The notes under the pieces: generated by a model | Database searches by the model: none | What the model was told of the DNA's origin: nothing | The model's input: the letters and a program-made list of their open reading frames with translations, nothing else | Assembly: GCA_965263105.1 (NCBI GenBank) | Contig: CBDHGL010000003.1 | Location: 372,001 to 436,000 of the forward strand | DNA: 64,000 nucleotides | Origin: JBCCTX01 sp965263105 | GTDB taxonomy: Bacteria; Bacteroidota; Bacteroidia; J057 | Direction: 5' to 3' | In this document: piece after piece, positions 44,651 through 54,900 of the stretch | Numbering within the stretch: position 1 is the stretch's first letter | Layout of the letters: the number at the start of each line of letters is the position of its first letter | Program-made: the position numbers and the translations under genes

Positions 44651-45006
44651 ATATGCTATTTGGGGCTGGAAAATGCCTTAAAAACATGGGACAATTCCTA
44701 CTCCTAGATACGCCTAAAGATAGGAATTATTTTCACATCCTCTCTAAGAATAGAAAGGCTCTCTGCAAGAAAAAAAGGTTTATGTTTAAAATAAAAACAT
44801 TACCTTATTAAAATTCATTTTTTGGATTAGTATAATTATATATATTTTTGTGGGACTTGGGGAAAAGTAAGAAACCTTTCTTACTCCCTCCCTGATCGTG
44901 TTGTACCTATTCGGAGCTGCCTATCGAGTTTGAGGCCTTAGGAGAGTAATTTCTCTAAAAAGTACACTCAAGGTACATTTATTGTTTGGCTTGATAGAAT
45001 AGGTTC
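44651..45006. other. Intergenic region, no gene, with promoter
   Basis: 356 AT-rich bases between the divergent GH31 and response-regulator genes. I see one promoter (44821-44850) and no supported open reading frame, RNA gene or repeat. Confidence 0.5.
44821..44850 (+). promoter_or_regulatory. Promoter-like TTTG-N18-TATTTTTG
   Basis: TTTG (44821-44824), an 18-base spacer and TATTTTTG (44843-44850) fit the Bacteroidota promoter pattern. It would drive the response regulator, with a leader of about 150 bases. Confidence 0.45.
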
Positions 45007-46671
45007 ATGAACAAAGATTTGTTTCAGGATTTTTTAAAAACCCTTATAGTTGAATTTAGGCAGCCTTTAACCCTATTAATGGTCCCATTGGGGAAGTTGG
45101 TAGAGGATTCCTCTTTAGACGAGGCGATACAAAAAAAACTTGCGGGTTGTTATCAACACGCTAAGCACTTATTGAAAATAGTCGACCAACTCTCTAATCC
45201 GGATGAACTCATATCCAGGTATTTAAATATCAATCTTACCCACACCCCACTAGGGAAGGAACTTTCTGCCTTGATTGATCCCATCCTAAAAAAGGAAAAT
45301 GCCGATCAACCAAAACTAGTCATACAACAAGAAATCTCTGAGGAAGATGAAAGTTGGATAGATATAGATAAGATATCTTTTGTATTACACTTTATTTTTT
45401 CTATTCTGGAAAGGAATCCCCCTAAGGAGGGTCCCTGTCAGATAAAAATTCACAAAAAGCCTTGGCAAAAACAGGATTCTGAAATCTTTTCTCCAAAGGA
45501 TTCCATGCTAGAAGGCAAAGAATTTTTATTTCTCTCGCTTTCCAATTTCCCCTTTTTTTATCCTGGGGAGCTGTTAAAAAAGAAAGATGAACTCACCCCC
45601 TATTCAGATGAATGGGGCATGGCCTTATGTAAAGAATGGACCAAGCTTCATTTGGGAGATTTGGTATTTATCCGGGATGAGGACCAAGGAGCACATCATG
45701 CCCTGGAGCTTGCCTTTTGTACGGATCGAGCTGCTTATGAAGAGCGCGAGATTGTGGGAGAGGAAAGTGAGGATAGGGAGATATCGATTTCTAGCAATGG
45801 TAACGGGACCCATTCCAGCGGTACCGGGGGGAAATTGGGACTAGATTCTGAAGAAGATGGGAAGAGAGGCCGCATACTCGTGGTAGAAGACGATGAGTCC
45901 GTTCGCTTGTTGTTAGAAGAATTGTTGAGTTCTGAATATGTTGTCCACACAGCTTCTGACGGCTATTTTGGCTATGAGTCTGCCCAGGAGAATCTTCCTG
46001 ATCTCATCTTAAGCGATTGGAAAATGCCGAGGATGGATGGGGTGGAGCTTATTGAAAAAATCCGCTCACACGAGGAGGTGAGTAATATCCCCGTTATCCT
46101 TCTGACGGCTTATACGAATATCGAAACCCGGATAAAGGGACTCAAGGTAGGAGCAGATGACTACATTGACAAGCCCTTCCATGAGCAGGAATTAATGCTC
46201 AGGATCAATAATATCTTGGAAAGAATCCGAGCTGTCCAACGGCGCTTTTTTAAAGACGTTGCCATGAAGCCGGAGCATATGCAACTCAATAAGGCCAATA
46301 AGGAGTTTTTGAAGAAAGCGATAGCCTATGTAGAGGAACACATGGAAAATTCTGAATTCAGGGTAGAGGATTTCAGCAGCGGGATGTATATGCACAAAAA
46401 TAGCCTAAATCGGAAACTCAAAAACATCACTGGACTCACAGCAAATGCCTTTGTCCGAAATATACGACTCAAAAACGCTGCAACTATGTTGATAGAAGGG
46501 GAAGACAATGTCTCGGGCGTATCCTACCGGGTAGGTTTTGTGGATCAGCGCTATTTTAGTCGGATTTTCAAGAGTCATTTTGGCCTTCCTCCCAAAAGAT
46601 ATGTAGAAGCCTATCTCAATGGAGACCTGGATTTAGATAATACTCCTCCAGACCCCCTAGATGTAGATTAG
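45007..46671 (+). CDS. Response regulator with AraC-type output and degenerate histidine-kinase remnant
   Basis: 554 residues. Residues 1-245 resemble the kinase core of hybrid two-component proteins: EFRQPLTLLMVPLGKLVED (16-34) is the H-box helix of 'HELRTPLTLI' type, but the phosphoacceptor His is Val15; no N, G1 or G2 ATP boxes are visible, though a shortened region follows. A linker of Ser/Gly/Asn (258-280) leads to a receiver (289-405) with D295/D296, phosphoacceptor D337 (LSDWKMPRMDG), T367 and K389. The AraC helix-turn-helix pair is at about 433-535. So it lacks a sensor and kinase function but can receive a phosphate and bind DNA. Confidence 0.88.
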   Translation: MNKDLFQDFLKTLIVEFRQPLTLLMVPLGKLVEDSSLDEAIQKKLAGCYQHAKHLLKIVDQLSNPDELISRYLNINLTHTPLGKELSALIDPILKKENADQPKLVIQQEISEEDESWIDIDKISFVLHFIFSILERNPPKEGPCQIKIHKKPWQKQDSEIFSPKDSMLEGKEFLFLSLSNFPFFYPGELLKKKDELTPYSDEWGMALCKEWTKLHLGDLVFIRDEDQGAHHALELAFCTDRAAYEEREIVGEESEDREISISSNGNGTHSSGTGGKLGLDSEEDGKRGRILVVEDDESVRLLLEELLSSEYVVHTASDGYFGYESAQENLPDLILSDWKMPRMDGVELIEKIRSHEEVSNIPVILLTAYTNIETRIKGLKVGADDYIDKPFHEQELMLRINNILERIRAVQRRFFKDVAMKPEHMQLNKANKEFLKKAIAYVEEHMENSEFRVEDFSSGMYMHKNSLNRKLKNITGLTANAFVRNIRLKNAATMLIEGEDNVSGVSYRVGFVDQRYFSRIFKSHFGLPPKRYVEAYLNGDLDLDNTPPDPLDVD

Positions 46672-46693
46672 GAAAACTCTAGGGTTTTATAGC

Positions 46694-47713
46694 TTACAGC
46701 CGTTCAAATTGTTGGAGAAACCTCAGATCGTTTTGTGAATAGAGGCGTAAATCAGGGACCCTGAAAAACAATTGCGCGATGCGTTCTACCCCCATTCCGA
46801 AGGCATATCCCGAGTAAATAGAAGAATCGATTCCACAGTTCTCTAATACATTCGGGTCAACCATCCCACAGCCCATGATCTCTACCCATCCTGTGTACTT
46901 ACACAAATTGCAACCGGATCCATTGCAAATACGGCAGGTAACATCCATCTCAGCACTTATCTCAGTGAAAGGAAAATAAGAAGGGCGAAGCCTGATGGCT
47001 GTTTGGTTTCCAAATAGTTCCTTAGCGAAGAAAAGAAGAGCCTGCCGCATATCGGCAAAGCCTATTTCTTTATCTACTACCAGCCCTTCTACCTGATGAA
47101 AAAAGCAATGGGCCCTAGCTGAAATGGCCTCGTTCCTATATACCCTGCCTGGGGCCAGGATTCGAATAGGGGGCTTCTCCTGCATCATGGTTCGGATCTG
47201 AATATTGGAGGTATGAGTCCTCAGTAGGTAATCCGGATCTCTAGAAATAAAGAAGGTATCCTGCATTTCACGAGCAGGGTGATTGGGAGGAAAGTTAAGA
47301 GCACCGAAATTATGCCAGTCGTCTTCAATTTCCGGCCCTTCATGAACAGCAAACCCTATCTTGTGGAATACATTGACAATATTTTTAAGAATGATAGAGA
47401 GGGGATGTCTGGCCCCTGTAGGACTGGGTTGTGCAGGCAGACTTAGGTCGTGGGGCTGGTCCTTTTTTCTTTTTTGAGATTGGGCAAACTGTTGAAATTC
47501 TACAAGGCGCTCTTGGGCGCGCTGTTTGAGTTCATTTAGGGGCTTGCCCAATAATTTTTTTTCGGAAGGGTCTAGGGCCCTGAAAGAAGAGAAAAGCTCA
47601 TTAATTAAGGCCTTTTTGTTGGTAAATCTGCGTTTGAACAATTCTAATTGCTGCTCATCTTCGACAGTATAGGCCTCTACTTCGGCACGTAACGCGTTAA
47701 TTTGTTCCAACAT
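46694..47713 (-). CDS. pheS: Phenylalanine-tRNA ligase alpha subunit
   Basis: 339 residues. Class II synthetase: HPLSIILKNIVNVFHKIGFAVHEGPEIEDDWHNFGALNFPPNHPAREMQDTFF (motif 1 region), RNEAISARAHCFFHQVEGLVVD (motif 2) and the C-terminal VEIMGCGMVDPNVL...YAFGMGVERIAQLFFRVPDLR (motif 3). The N-terminal ~100 residues form the coiled coil that binds tRNA. The beta subunit (pheT) is not in the window. Convergent with the response regulator; 22 bases separate them. Confidence 0.98.
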   Translation of the reverse strand: MLEQINALRAEVEAYTVEDEQQLELFKRRFTNKKALINELFSSFRALDPSEKKLLGKPLNELKQRAQERLVEFQQFAQSQKRKKDQPHDLSLPAQPSPTGARHPLSIILKNIVNVFHKIGFAVHEGPEIEDDWHNFGALNFPPNHPAREMQDTFFISRDPDYLLRTHTSNIQIRTMMQEKPPIRILAPGRVYRNEAISARAHCFFHQVEGLVVDKEIGFADMRQALLFFAKELFGNQTAIRLRPSYFPFTEISAEMDVTCRICNGSGCNLCKYTGWVEIMGCGMVDPNVLENCGIDSSIYSGYAFGMGVERIAQLFFRVPDLRLYSQNDLRFLQQFERL

Positions 47714-47828
47714 GAGATTTTATCTGTATATTTCTTCTTCAATCAAAAAAATACCCCATTCAGGCTCCGGCTAATTGAGATGCAAATTGCAACTGTAAAA
47801 GAAAAGTCGCAAACGACACAAAGAGAAA

Positions 47829-50489
47829 ATGTTCGGTATGGCGAAAAACAAACATTCGTCCTTTAGCAAGTACAAATTCCGAGCTCTTAAAACTTATGCC
47901 TCAAATGAATGGTTGGCAGAGAGCAAAAAGAAATATCGAAAGGTATTCGATAAATCTGAGGTGAGTATCATCTATGCGGAGCTATCCTTCTTTAATAAAC
48001 TTTTTGACCAGGAAGACTGGGAAACGGAAATCACCCTAAAAGTATTTAGATCTCCAGATATTCGGGATCGGAGCTCGGCTCCTTCCGCCTCCAGCCAGCA
48101 GATTTTCGAAGACGTAATTATTCCCATCCACGTATCCAAAGACCAGCACGAGGTATATATTCGGGAAGGCCTAGGAGACGACAAATCGGGGAATAGTTGG
48201 CCAGAAGGCACTTTCTATTGGGAAGCTTACCTCGATGGGGATTACCTCGCTTCCGAAAAATTCTACATCTATGACATAGGTCAAGTCAGTCCTAAAGACA
48301 ATCCCTACTTCAATTTAAAATCTGTTCGCCTGTATGAGGGCCCTAAGAAGAATGTAGCACGGGAAGAAAGGATATACTTCTCAGACTTTTATTTCCAAGA
48401 TACCCGATTTATATGGATTGAATTTCTTTGTGAAAATTTGTTGAGGAGACCTTGGATCGCAGAGATTACCTTTAACTTTTACAACAGTACCCGACAACTT
48501 AAAGGGCAAACCGTCGAGTTGATCCACATAAAGCGCAAACAAAAAATGGTGGAATCCACCTGGGGATGGGGCTCTGACTACCGGGGAACCTGGTTTCCCG
48601 ACCTCTATACAGTAGAAATAGTCTTCATGGACACCCTGATAGCGGTATTGCCCTTCACAGTTGGGCACCACTTCCTGGAAGGCGTGCCGCCACTACTTAA
48701 ACCCAATGTAAATGACATAAAACCTCTACTACCTCCTTTCCCCGAGGTAGATGGCCTATCCATAGAGGAAGTTTTAAAAGACTTAGATAACCTAGTAGGC
48801 CTCAAAGAAATTAAAGAGCGGATAAAAGAATACGCCCAATATCTGAAGTTCCTGAAATTGCGGAAAGAAAAGGGCTTGGAGGAAAATTTCCCCATCCAAT
48901 TACACGCCTTATTCACAGGCAACCCAGGGACCGGGAAAACTACCGTTGCCCGAATGCTAGGGAAGATTTACAAAAAATTAGGCCTACTATCCAAAGGACA
49001 TGTGCACGAAGTGGACCGGGCGGATATTGTAGGGGAGTACATTGGGCAAACAGCCCCCAAAGTGCGGGCGGCAATTGAAAAGGCTCGAGGGGGAATATTG
49101 TTTATAGACGAGGCTTATGCCTTGGCAAGAACAGAAGAAGACCAAAAGGATTATGGTAGAGAAGTAATAGAGATGTTGGTTAAGGAGATGTCAGATGGAG
49201 AAGGAGATCTAGCTATCATAGTGGCCGGTTATCCCAGAGAAATGGAAACCTTTATGGGCTCGAACCCTGGGCTTCATTCTCGGTTCAAACTCCATGTCAA
49301 CTTTCCCGATTATTCTCCGGAAGAGTTATCAGAAATTGCGGTACGGGGCGCAAAAGAACGGAGCGTCTGGTTGACAGAGGAGGCACAAGTATTTTTGGAG
49401 AAGAAGTTAACGGAAGCCTATAGAAATCGCGATAGAAATTTTGGGCATGCCCGTTATGTCCTATCCCTGGTAGAAGAGGCAAAACTTCATCTGGGCTTGC
49501 GAATTATGCAAAGCCAGAACCCTGAAGAGATGGAACCGAATCAGTTATCCTGTATTGACCTAATGGATATTCAGGCCGTTTTCAAAGGACAGGAGTCTCC
49601 TACCATCCAGTTTCCACTAGATGAAGCCTTGTTGAAAGTTTCGCTTGAGGAATTACATTCCCTTATTGGACTAGAGGAAGTAAAGAAAGAAATAAGTGAA
49701 CTCGTTCAACTTGTTAAGTTTTACCGAGATTCTGGCAAGGATGTACTAAACTCCTTTTCCCTTCACACAGTTTTCTCCGGAAATCCAGGAACGGGAAAAA
49801 CTACTGTAGCCCGTATACTGGGGTCTATCTATAAGGCTCTGGGTATACTTGAAAGGGGAAATGTGTACGAGTGCGACCGGCAGCAGCTTGTAGCTGGGTT
49901 TTCTGGTCAGACTGCGGAGAAAGCGGATCAACTTATCCAAAAGGCAAGAGGAAGTGTTTTGTTTATCGATGAAGCCTATACGTTGATTCAAGGGGCTCAG
50001 GACAGCTTTGGACACGAAGCTGTAGAAATCCTGCTCAAAAGAATGGAAGACTATCGTGGAGAATTGATCGTGGTAGTAGCGGGATATCCCGATCGAATGC
50101 AGGCCTTTCTCAAAAGTAATCCCGGTCTCCAATCGAGGTTCGATAGAAGATTAGAATTTGAAGACTATTCGCCAGAACAGCTGTTAAAAATTGCCGAAAA
50201 CATGTTGGAAGACTCGGGTCTAAGGGTAACCTCAGGAGCCATTAAAAAGCTTTCAGCATATTTTAAATACCTGTACAAAAATAAGAGTCAGGTTTTTGGA
50301 AATGCGCGAGCGGTGCGAAAAATCATTACCAAGGCGATCAATAACCAGCACTTACGCCTGGCAGCTATTCCTACTGAGAAGCGGACAAAAAAAATGTTGG
50401 AGACTCTCACTGCTAAAGACGTAGAGGAGTTTAGACCTGGCAATGATGACTTAATGGAGGACCACTCGGGAAGTAGAATTGGCTTTTAG
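47829..50489 (+). CDS. Tandem CbbX-type AAA ATPase with N-terminal beta-rich domains
   Basis: 886 residues. Residues 1-290 contain two beta-rich modules of similar length (about 15-150 and 160-285) ending in 'FYIYDIG' and 'LPFTVG' strands. Two AAA domains of the CbbX/CfxQ kind follow: Walker A GNPGTGKTT at 364-372 with Walker B ILFIDEAYAL at 423-432, and a second GNPGTGKTT at 651-659 with VLFIDEAYTL near 709-718. Each AAA has the helical 'GLKEIKER' lead-in and GHARYVLSLVEEA / FGNARAVRKIITKAI tails. CbbX remodels rubisco; in this organism the client is unknown. Both ATPase modules look active. Confidence 0.88.
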   Translation: MFGMAKNKHSSFSKYKFRALKTYASNEWLAESKKKYRKVFDKSEVSIIYAELSFFNKLFDQEDWETEITLKVFRSPDIRDRSSAPSASSQQIFEDVIIPIHVSKDQHEVYIREGLGDDKSGNSWPEGTFYWEAYLDGDYLASEKFYIYDIGQVSPKDNPYFNLKSVRLYEGPKKNVAREERIYFSDFYFQDTRFIWIEFLCENLLRRPWIAEITFNFYNSTRQLKGQTVELIHIKRKQKMVESTWGWGSDYRGTWFPDLYTVEIVFMDTLIAVLPFTVGHHFLEGVPPLLKPNVNDIKPLLPPFPEVDGLSIEEVLKDLDNLVGLKEIKERIKEYAQYLKFLKLRKEKGLEENFPIQLHALFTGNPGTGKTTVARMLGKIYKKLGLLSKGHVHEVDRADIVGEYIGQTAPKVRAAIEKARGGILFIDEAYALARTEEDQKDYGREVIEMLVKEMSDGEGDLAIIVAGYPREMETFMGSNPGLHSRFKLHVNFPDYSPEELSEIAVRGAKERSVWLTEEAQVFLEKKLTEAYRNRDRNFGHARYVLSLVEEAKLHLGLRIMQSQNPEEMEPNQLSCIDLMDIQAVFKGQESPTIQFPLDEALLKVSLEELHSLIGLEEVKKEISELVQLVKFYRDSGKDVLNSFSLHTVFSGNPGTGKTTVARILGSIYKALGILERGNVYECDRQQLVAGFSGQTAEKADQLIQKARGSVLFIDEAYTLIQGAQDSFGHEAVEILLKRMEDYRGELIVVVAGYPDRMQAFLKSNPGLQSRFDRRLEFEDYSPEQLLKIAENMLEDSGLRVTSGAIKKLSAYFKYLYKNKSQVFGNARAVRKIITKAINNQHLRLAAIPTEKRTKKMLETLTAKDVEEFRPGNDDLMEDHSGSRIGF

Positions 50490-50528
50490 TTTATCCAAGA
50501 AGTTGCTAGCTTTCCCGCTAGAACAATG

Positions 50529-50536
50529 TAGTTTTG
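50529..50536 (+). promoter_or_regulatory. -7 element TAGTTTTG of the cytochrome c maturation set
   Basis: TAGTTTTG fits TAnnTTTG, 20 bases before the first gene. The -33 element is not clear (best is TTG 23-24 bases upstream). Confidence 0.4.
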
Positions 50537-50555
50537 CGCGGGTTAATACGATGGA

Positions 50556-51338
50556 ATGAAAAAAATATGGAACCTCCTGTATAAGTTTTTGGCAATTGGC
50601 CTGTTGGCCTATGCTATTCTCTATGGCCTTACAGCTCCTATCCCCAAAATGGGGATTTTGGAGCAAAGCAGTCGAAATATTTTCTTTCACGTTCCGATGT
50701 GGTTCACCGTCATCATTCTGATGACCATTTCCGTAGTACAAAGCGTTAGGTTTCTTCGGCTGATAGATCCCGATTTGCAAGAAAAAGAAAATCCGCTTTT
50801 AGCAGACGCTAAGGCCTCTGAGGCTGCCCGTGTTGGGGTTCTTTTCAGCACCTTAGGTTTAGTGACCGGTAGCATATGGGGAAGAGTTTCCTGGAAATCT
50901 CATATGGAAGAAAGCCTTTCTCTGTATTGGACCAATGATCCCATATTGGTATGTGCCCTTATTTCACTACTCATCTATTTGGCCTATTTTCTTCTCAGGG
51001 CTTCCTTTGGGGACGCCGAGCAGAGAGCTAAGGTGGCAGCAGTATATAATATTTTTGCATTTGCTACCCTCATTCCCTTATATTTTATTATCCCTCGCAT
51101 GTTGCCAGGTTTGCACCCTACAGCAGATGGAAGTGAGGCAGGAGGAGGGTCCTTCGTGCTGTCTGGTTCCGAGTCCATTGACAACCGTTATCGAATGATT
51201 CTGTATCCTGGGGCATTGGGCTTCATTCTCATGGGGGTATGGATCTATGAGTTGCGCTACCGCTTTCAGCATATTCGCATCGGCTGGGAACATATTCAAG
51301 CAGAAGAGGAATATTTGGCACAAAAAAGTAGAAGCTAA
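50556..51338 (+). CDS. ccmC: Cytochrome c maturation protein CcmC (heme handling)
   Basis: 260 residues, six membrane helices. Loads heme onto CcmE. TGSIWGRVSWKS...LYWTNDPILVC (about 109-130) stands where the heme-binding tryptophan-rich WWD loop is expected; it is more divergent than usual, with YWTNDP as the surviving core. Helices with His in the loops (SRNIFFHVPMWFTV near residue 45 and LHPTADG near 188) supply the heme ligands. First gene of ccmC-ccmD-ccmE-ccsA; the plus-strand set runs to 57305. Confidence 0.9.
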   Translation: MKKIWNLLYKFLAIGLLAYAILYGLTAPIPKMGILEQSSRNIFFHVPMWFTVIILMTISVVQSVRFLRLIDPDLQEKENPLLADAKASEAARVGVLFSTLGLVTGSIWGRVSWKSHMEESLSLYWTNDPILVCALISLLIYLAYFLLRASFGDAEQRAKVAAVYNIFAFATLIPLYFIIPRMLPGLHPTADGSEAGGGSFVLSGSESIDNRYRMILYPGALGFILMGVWIYELRYRFQHIRIGWEHIQAEEEYLAQKSRS

Positions 51339-51356
51339 TCAAAATAGATAGACCTT

Positions 51357-51563
51357 ATGTTTGCAAAGTTCTTCTTTATTTCCCTCATGATGTTCTGGCA
51401 AAGCCAGGAAACTGGCCCCCTGTTGCTGAGAAGTGAAAAGATTTATGCGGTAATGGCAGTGGTTATGGTTATTTTTGTGAGTTTGCTGGTATTCATGTTC
51501 AGTACCCAACGCAAAGTTCAACAATTGGAAAAACTCATCGAAGAAAAAAATAAATCTCTATGA
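51357..51563 (+). CDS. ccmD: CcmD-like small membrane protein
   Basis: 68 residues with one membrane helix at about 29-50 followed by a charged coiled tail (TQRKVQQLEKLIEEKNKSL). CcmD holds the heme-handling complex together. Its end overlaps the CcmE start by 4 bases (ATGA). Confidence 0.75.
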   Translation: MFAKFFFISLMMFWQSQETGPLLLRSEKIYAVMAVVMVIFVSLLVFMFSTQRKVQQLEKLIEEKNKSL

Positions 51564-51940
51564 AACCTGGTAAAATAGCCTTGCTTGTATTTATTGCCGT
51601 TTTTATGGCTGTACTTGTGATCAATTTCTCTCAAAATGCAAGCGTCTACACCGATTTTAGGTATGCTAAAGACTCTGGGAAAAAGGTTCACATTGTCGGG
51701 GAGTGGGTGAACCGGGAAGTTTCGGAGTACAATCCAGAAAAGGATTTGTTTACCTTCTACATGGCTGATACAACCCAGAAAGTAGAATTGGTACATTATT
51801 ATGACCCAAAGCCAAATAATTTTGAGCAAGCGGAAAAGGTAGTTGTAGTTGGGGGATATGAAAACGACAAGTTTGTCGCTGACAAAATTGTCATGAAATG
51901 CCCCAGTAAGTATGAGGAAACAAACATCACTCAGAATTAG
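51560..51940 (+). CDS. ccmE: CcmE heme chaperone, CXXXY type
   Basis: 126 residues: N-terminal membrane anchor (about 6-24), OB-fold (VHIVGEWVNREV...FTFYMADTTQKVELVHYYDPKP). CcmE carries heme from CcmC to the heme lyase. The canonical heme-binding His of the HxxxY motif is replaced by Cys: CPSKY at residues 114-118, the CXXXY variant known from some bacteria and archaea. So heme is probably held through the Cys. Confidence 0.88.
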   Translation: MKPGKIALLVFIAVFMAVLVINFSQNASVYTDFRYAKDSGKKVHIVGEWVNREVSEYNPEKDLFTFYMADTTQKVELVHYYDPKPNNFEQAEKVVVVGGYENDKFVADKIVMKCPSKYEETNITQN

Positions 51941-51965
51941 AAAAACCTAATCATTACCCAAGCAC

Positions 51966-54900
51966 ATGGATCTATACACGGGAGGGAAAGTAGGAGAATT
52001 TTTTGCAGCATTAGCTTTTTCTGGCGCCCTGATAGCCGTTATTAGTTTATTTAAAGCAGATGCAAGCGAGGAGGGAGAAGCTCGTGCCTGGCAAAAGTTA
52101 GGGGATACGGGTTTCTTGGCCCACGCCCTAGGGATCTTTGGGGTAATAGGGACGCTTTTTTACCTAATCTATTCCCACCAGTACCAATACCACTACATTT
52201 GGTCTCATTCTTCTAATGAACTTCCGGTTCATTTCATGATCTCCTGTTTCTGGGAAGGTCAGGAAGGAAGTTTTCTGCTTTGGAGCTTTTGGCATAGCGT
52301 TTTGGGCTTGATTATTCTGTTTCAAAAGAACCCTTGGCGAAACCTTGTTCTGGGTATTTTGGCATCCATTGAACTGATTCTCAGTTCCATGATTTTGGGG
52401 ATCTATATAGGGTCGGAAATAGTGGAGGCTTTCTACTATGGCCTTTGTATCTTATCTACCCTCTACCTGGCTTACCGTTTTCTCAAGCATAGGGATTCTC
52501 TTGCCTTACAGGGGAATTTCCACTTGGCGTCTCTTTTTATCGGAATTGCTAGTCTAATCCTTATCGCAAAAGGCTTGACAGGCTTTGTCCTGCCCTGGTC
52601 GTGGGCCTCAAGTTTTGACAATATCGGGCTATTTGCCTTTTCTGTATTCATGCTGGGACTGCTCGGCTATATCTACTATTTCTTATTATATGCTTACAAA
52701 GCCAAAGACAGTTCTCATAACCCTACAGGAGACCTTTTGGCAGCTTTCGTCTTACTAGGTATGGCTGTTACGGCAGCTTGGTTTGAACCCGATGTATGGA
52801 AGGTTGGGAGTAGCCCCTTTATTACTTTGAAAGATGCCCTCCCCAACGAAGATATATTTCGTACCAATCCCGACTTTGTTCCGACCAATGGCAATGGACT
52901 CAATCCTTTGCTGCAGAATTATTGGATGGTGATACATCCGCCCACCCTATTCTTGGGATTTGCTTCTACCGCCATTCCTTTTGCCTTTGTCATGGCAGCC
53001 CTAATTAAGGGAAGTTATACGGACTGGATCAAAACGGCTATGCCTTGGACGACCTTTTCGATAATGATCCTGGGAGTTGGGATCATTATGGGGGGATATT
53101 GGGCCTATGAAACCCTCAACTTTGGCGGTTATTGGAATTGGGATCCAGTAGAAAATTCCTCTTTGGTTCCCTGGATATGTGGCGTGGCTTCTCTTCATGC
53201 CCTCCTCATCTTCCAGCGCAAAAAGACCCATTTGAAGCTTGCGATGATTCTCATCATCAGTACCTTTCTCTTGGTATTGTATAGCACCTTTCTCACGAGA
53301 AGCGGGATATTGGGAGATACCTCCGTGCACACCTTTGTAGACCTCGGGCTTTCAGGCCAACTCTTGGCCCTCTGCTTTGTCTACTTTGGCGGGGTAATCT
53401 TGGCCCTGTTGTACCGATGGAAAGATATTCCCGCCAAAGCTGAAGACGGGAAAGTATGGACCGCCCATTTTATGCTATTCCTGGGGGTCTTGGTTCTCAT
53501 TTTCTCGGGTTTGGAAATTATTTTTTCTACCTCCTTGCCTGTAATCAATAAAATACTCGGGACCAGTTTGGCTCCCCCTCCTCAAATACAGCTTTTTTAT
53601 TACCAGTGGAATGTCTGGTTTGCCCTTGGAATAGCCATATTGTCGGGGATCGGCCAATTCCTTTGGTGGCGTATCGAACACAAGAAATCTATTTCCAATG
53701 CCTTGTATTGGCCCTTCTTGATAGCCCTACTTACAGGCAGCGGAATACTGATTTTCAAAGTGTTTAGACAAATGGATTTTGCGTTCGAGGCTGAATTTGC
53801 CTCTATTTTGCAAGCAGCGGAAGGGCAAAATCTTTTCGTAAAAGCTGGAACCTACCTCCGCTATTACCTCATTACCCTGGCGGATGAACTATTGTTGTTT
53901 AGTGCCTTGTTTACGGTCTTTGCTAATGGCTATGTATTGATTCAGCTTCTCAAGAAGAATCGCAAAAGACTAAAAGTCATGGGCGGAACCTTGGTTCACC
54001 TGGGCTTTGGGATGATGTTATTGGGTATCTTATTTTCTTCTGGCTATGACAAAGTCATATCAACTAACCTAAACCCAGAGGAGTTAGCAGGGATGCCAGA
54101 GGAGGAAATGGCAGACAACGTCCTCTTATTTAAGGATGAACCCCGCCAAATTGATGGCTACTCTGTGACTTATAAAGGAATTCTTAAAGCCGAGGCCCCC
54201 CTTTCGGATCTTAAGGTTTTAGAAAAATTCCGTGATGGATTCAAAGTTAGCTTTAGAGATGCCACAGGAGACCGTTTTGCGGTTGCTCTTCCCTGGTTTA
54301 AAGTATTTTTAAAGGAGGATTCTGTAGTAAATGTGGGGGAGCGCGTTCCGAGTATCAATACCGAGGTGGACCACAATACAGTTGCTCCTTCTTCGGAAAA
54401 TGAGATTAATTTAGATTCTTTGAAAGTATTTCTAACGAATAACCTACAGCTTATTGATCCTCCGAGAATTAATAATAGAGTTCTTTATGGGGTTCAATTT
54501 GCCTCTCTTAACGATACCTCTCAAAAATTTACCCTATACCCAGAAGCGGAGTCTAGTGGGGATGGGCAGGGAATCATGGCGCATCCCTCTCGAAAAATAT
54601 TCGCTGACAGAGACATCTATGTCTTCGTAAGTGCAGCTCCTACCCAAGAGCAACTAAAGCCCAAGTACAGGCAGTATGATTTTCAAATGCGCATAGGAGA
54701 TACCGTTCAGATTGGGGAAAATAGATTGCTTTACCTGGAGGGGATCCAACAGATGGGAGGAAGACCTGAATTGGCTCAGTATCAAATTGCTGCTGCTGCC
54801 AACCTTATTGTTATGGCCTCTGGCCAGGGCTTTCAAACGCGTCCCATATACACGATAGATAGCAACAATCGCCCAGGTATGGTCCCCTCCCGAGTAGAGG

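Noticed and set aside
47829..50489. Possible EccA component of a type VII secretion system
   Set aside because: The AAA domains are CbbX-like as in EccA, but there is no TPR-type N terminus and no other type VII gene nearby.
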